DNA from: Juglans regia
Lineage: Eukaryota; Streptophyta; Magnoliopsida; Fagales; Juglandaceae
Assembly: GCF_001411555.2 (NCBI RefSeq)
Contig: NC_049909.1
Location: forward strand, 2,837,875 to 2,901,874
Length of the DNA: 64,000 nt
Reading direction: 5' to 3'
Shown here: piece after piece, positions 60,867 to 64,000 of the stretch
Layout of the letters: each line of letters begins with the position of its first letter
Position numbering within the stretch: position 1 is the first letter of the stretch
Notes under the pieces: model-generated
What the model was told of the DNA's origin: nothing
What the model saw: only the letters and a program-made list of their open reading frames with translations
Database searches by the model: none
Program-made: the position numbers and the translations under genes

Positions 60867-61925
60867 GAGAATTTTTGGAATTACATGAACTCATTTAGAA
60901 ATCCAATTAACAACCAAAAAAACCGAAAAAGAAATTGAAACAGACGCAAATATATCGTGCTCATACAAAGCTCAATGACCCTAGAATTTCCTAGACCGAA
61001 AATCAAACCTAGCAAAGAAATTTGAGATATTAATCAAAGACTGTCCTTTCGGCTTTCATCTTCTAACGTTTTCTAATCCTGCCAAAGGCCATTCAGACAC
61101 TAGTGAAATAGAAGAAAAACACTCACCAATTCTTAGTGGGTCATTGGGGTTCTTGAAGAGAAAAATGAGCAGCCGAATGCGTTCCTGGTGGGAAACCCTA
61201 GTGCTCATATGACTCACCGTACCCATGAGGAACATAAGGCTGAGTTTTGAATATTCTATTAAAGTAGGCCATTGATACGAACAATTACTCCCAAAATGCC
61301 TTCTTTGGTTTCAGAAAAAGGATGTCAAGCGAGAGCTAGAAACTTGGTGAAGAAAAAGCAACACCTGAAGTCCTTTTTTTTTAACATAGTCTTTTCTTTT
61401 TCTTTTTCTTTTTCTTCTTCTTCATCTTCTTTTTTAATTTTTTTATTATGGGATTTTATTATAGTCAAAAAATGCATATATCAGTGATGGCGACTCAAAA
61501 TTTAATTAAATACAAAAGTGAAAGGTTCAGATATTGCTGTCTTTAAGCATCAAATGGGCTGAGAAGTTGGGAAAAATCCCAATTTGTATGTAGCCTTTCC
61601 AGTATTAGCTTGGATCCTTTGAGTTATCACTCCCCCCTTGACGCGAACTACCCAGATATTGAGGTCCTGACGGAGAGAGAGGGAATGAGAGATAGGTGAT
61701 TTTGGGTTGGGATTTTGTGAAGGAGACGAAAGGACAGAGAGAGAGAGAGAGGGGGGGGATTTTTGCAAATGGAAGGTTCAGGAGGGAGAGAGGGGGGTGG
61801 GGTATGCACAAAGGATCCCCTGCAACGCTGAGAGGCCGATGTCTTCATCAACTCCTTACGTGGCATGTCTCCATTGGTCTCCAATAATAAGCCCTTGTAG
61901 GAGACACATGTTATAAGTTATTCTC
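60651..61925. mobile_element. Non-autonomous Mutator-like element (MULE)
   Basis: Long terminal inverted repeats of about 200 bp (60,651-60,862 and 61,735-61,925) begin GAGAA and share GTGTCTCCTAC, GGCTTATTAT, GCCACGTAAGGAGTTGATGA, GGGGATCCTTTGTGCATAC and a (CT)n stretch. They are flanked by a perfect 9-bp duplication, TTTTTACTT (60,642-60,650 and 61,926-61,934). Long TIRs with a 9-bp duplication define Mutator-type elements. No MURA-like transposase is present; the interior of about 870 bp has no intact ORF. Confidence 0.93.
60813..60862. repeat. (TC)n microsatellite in the left MULE TIR
   Basis: About 25 uninterrupted TC units. The right TIR holds the shorter (GA)n counterpart at about 61,735-61,752. 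Confidence 0.95.
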
Positions 61926-62124
61926 TTTTTACTTATATGTAATTAATAAATTACTTTTATTTTTATTTTTTAAAACTTTATTTTAGTTTTTAATTTCTTA
62001 AAATGATGGAGACTTGAGTTTTATGCAAGTTTTGAACAAAGTTTAGAAATAGAAATATCTTTACTCGAGCCGATATTTGAGGCAAGCTTGAGCTTGATTG
62101 TACTAAAATCAAACTCAAGCTTGA

Positions 62125-62250
62125 CTAGACACAACTAGTTCAAACTTGACTCGATTATAACCCTAGTTATATGAAAAAGGTATGCAAAACATAACTAGCT
62201 CGAACTCAACTCCATTATAACCCTACTTAAAAGGAAAATGTATGCAAAGT
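62125..62250. repeat. Two diverged 60-bp tandem units
   Basis: ACTAGTTCAAACTTGACTCG...ATTATAACCCTAGTT...GTATGCAAAA is followed by ACTAGCTCGAACTCAACTCC...ATTATAACCCTACTT...GTATGCAAAG. Confidence 0.7.
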
Positions 62251-62381
62251 AGGGCAAACATAGATATAACAGTCCCATCCTTGTATAATACCCCATTATC
62301 CATGCACAACAGCCAAGGAAACATGAAGTAGAATAGTTGGGAGATGTCTAGCCTTAGCGAGTGAGTTCAAGACCTATACAT

Positions 62382-62750
62382 TTGTAAGTCCCAATAGAAG
62401 GCCCAAAACATATGGCATATACTCTAAAAGAACTAGTCAACGATATAATTAGAGCCCCATTAGAATTTTATAAAGAGCAAGAATTTCTTATTCCCAAGCA
62501 ATATGAAATCTCATACACTACCTACCATTATCCTTATTATATGAGATATTACAATCTCCCCCCCTCCTAAAATCCCAACATCCTAGTCGGGCCAGTCCAT
62601 TGTAGGTGGCACGGTTCAAGTCCCACATTTCTAGTTGGGACAAGCTCTAATACTATTTGTAGCGTCTCAATGAAAGGCCCAAACCACATGATCTATACTC
62701 CAAAAGGATTAATCAATGATATAATTGAAACTTTATTAGAACCTTATATT
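62382..62750 (-). mobile_element. TRIM/SMART-like miniature LTR element
   Basis: Left LTR 62,382-62,553 (TGTAAGTCCCAAT...GATATTACA), internal 62,554-62,657 (about 104 bp), then a diverged and truncated second LTR from 62,658 (TGTAGCGTCTCAATG). On the minus strand AATAGTATTAGAGC next to the right LTR resembles the initiator-Met PBS and GGAGGGGGGGAGAT next to the left LTR is a polypurine tract. No coding capacity. Confidence 0.7.
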
Positions 62751-64000
62751 CCAGCCCTCAAAATTAGTCAACCTTTCATGACCCAATTTGAATCAGAAAC
62801 CCTCGAGTTTCTTTCTTTACATTTCAACGGTACAATATTTTCCCAAGATTCACCTAGATTGAACTTAGACAAATGTTAACAATACAAGGTGTATATTTAC
62901 AAGGTGTATAAATGTTAACATGCATCAAAACAGTATTAGTATGTAGATAGAACCAGAATCTTATAGAAAGACCAGAAAAATGGTATACAATACTTAGCAG
63001 CGCCCATTATTCATAACTATATTTTCGATGATTGATATCTAAAACATGAAGTATGCCAGCCTGCCTGCTAATCTTATTATGTTAATGTTATTCGGTTTGT
63101 TGGGAGGAGAAGCCCTATTGAAAGCCACACTACTGTCACCATGCTAGAGCTATAACTGCACACCGTTGTAGAAGGTAGCGAAACAAATTACAAAAGAAGC
63201 CATAAGAAAAAATTTAGGTTAATAATTCATTGCACAGAGAGAGTGAGAGGGCAGGGGACTAAAAGTAATTTCAATATCATAGATAGGTTTCTGTGTCCGC
63301 CAATCGCCATAATGGTTACGTCAAATTTCATTAACAGTATCCCAAAGAAGAACAATAAAAGGCCATCAGGAGAAAAAAAGGAATCTTCAAACTGACGTCA
63401 CACTTTACCCTGAATGAACCACAAAATCTTAACTTTGCGTGCCTGGTCGAGCGGGCCCAAAGTAGTTTGTTACTAATCCCATTATAGCGAACCTGGTGTT
63501 CAAAAATTATAATCAAATTAATATCAACAGATATATGAGACATTGCATAATTCCAACACATTCGATATGAGTGAATCAATGACATAGTCATGTTGAAGCA
63601 TAGAGAAAATGCAAAAACACTAAGTTTGAAAGTCTTCTGGAAAGGGAACCAATATCCTACTCATTTCCTTGCAGATCACCAGAAGACACTGAAGTAAAAA
63701 TATTTTTTGATAGGTAAGAAAAATTTTATTGAGACAAGTAAATAAGCATTAGCCCAGGTGCCCAGACAAGTAATTTATTTATTTTTCTGATAAGAAAATA
63801 TTCCAATAGAAGTCACACAAACAATTTGAAATGTAACTCAACTATTCACTTTGTGGATCACTACTGGAATACTTTGTACTTTAGGTCAATCTTTTGCGCA
63901 CATTAGAGCCCTAAAATTGAGAGGGAGGTACACATAGGCAAACATAGCACTTAGCAAAACTAGTCTGTTCTCGCAGTGTCCTTGTATCCAACATAACTGT
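62751..64000. other. Intergenic sequence; LINE-like tail near 63.7 kb
   Basis: No host gene recognised. TTTTTTGATAGGTAAGAAAA at about 63,703-63,722 followed by TTTTATTGAG resembles the reverse of plant LINE 3' ends (AATAAAA...TTACCTATCAAAAAA). The 86-codon minus ORF at 63,331-63,591 has no domain I can name. Confidence 0.35.

Noticed and set aside
62600..62660. GGTTCAAGTCCC-containing stretch resembling a tRNA T-arm
   Set aside because: No acceptor stem or anticodon arm; it is the interior of the TRIM-like element.

Overview
This is a plant nuclear (eudicot) window: AT-rich, almost entirely transposable-element sequence, with one convincing intact host gene. A single-exon C2H2 zinc-finger gene with plant-type QALGGH fingers and an EAR motif, together with plant LTR retrotransposons, MITEs, a MULE and a TRIM-like element, support this. 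TGAGATGAGTTGAGATG-type MITEs make me think of a woody Fagales genome, but that is recollection, not proof.

Layout. 1-10.8 kb: a solo long LTR (A, 405-4130, minus, perfect 5-bp target-site duplication), decayed Ty3/gypsy integrase of the Tat/Ogre type on the minus strand (5.1-6.1 kb), and a second long LTR of the same family (B, about 6.4-10.8 kb). 11,035-16,384: a nearly full-length but defective chromodomain Ty3/gypsy element on the minus strand, inserted into an older LTR. 16.4-22.5 kb: the gene island, with the ZAT-type zinc-finger gene at 17,612-19,207 (minus) and several MITEs.

22,901-58,053: a tandem duplication of about 17.6 kb. Copy 1 is 22,901-40,575 and copy 2 is 40,576-58,053, about 95-97% alike by eye. 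Inside copy 2 a segment of about 7.25 kb is inverted (31,105-38,336 corresponds in reverse to 48,565-55,834), which splits two LTRs that are contiguous in copy 1. Each copy has a private Tourist/PIF-Harbinger-like MITE that the other lacks, so the two copies show filled and empty sites for each other. The unit holds an LTR (C) nested in a retroposed unit, a second long LTR (D), gypsy integrase and polyprotein C-terminal remnants, and the start of a third long LTR (E). LTR E is complete only across the end of copy 2 (56,213 to about 59,860).

60,651-61,925: a non-autonomous Mutator-like element with TIRs of about 200 bp and a perfect 9-bp target-site duplication. 61.9-64 kb: AT-rich intergenic sequence with a TRIM/SMART-like mini-LTR element and a LINE-like tail.

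I found no tRNA, rRNA, CRISPR, operon or multi-gene functional system. The genes do not act together as a pathway. The notable content is structural: nested insertions, a rearranged tandem duplication and mobile elements that can be ordered in time. Identity estimates and substitution counts are by eye.
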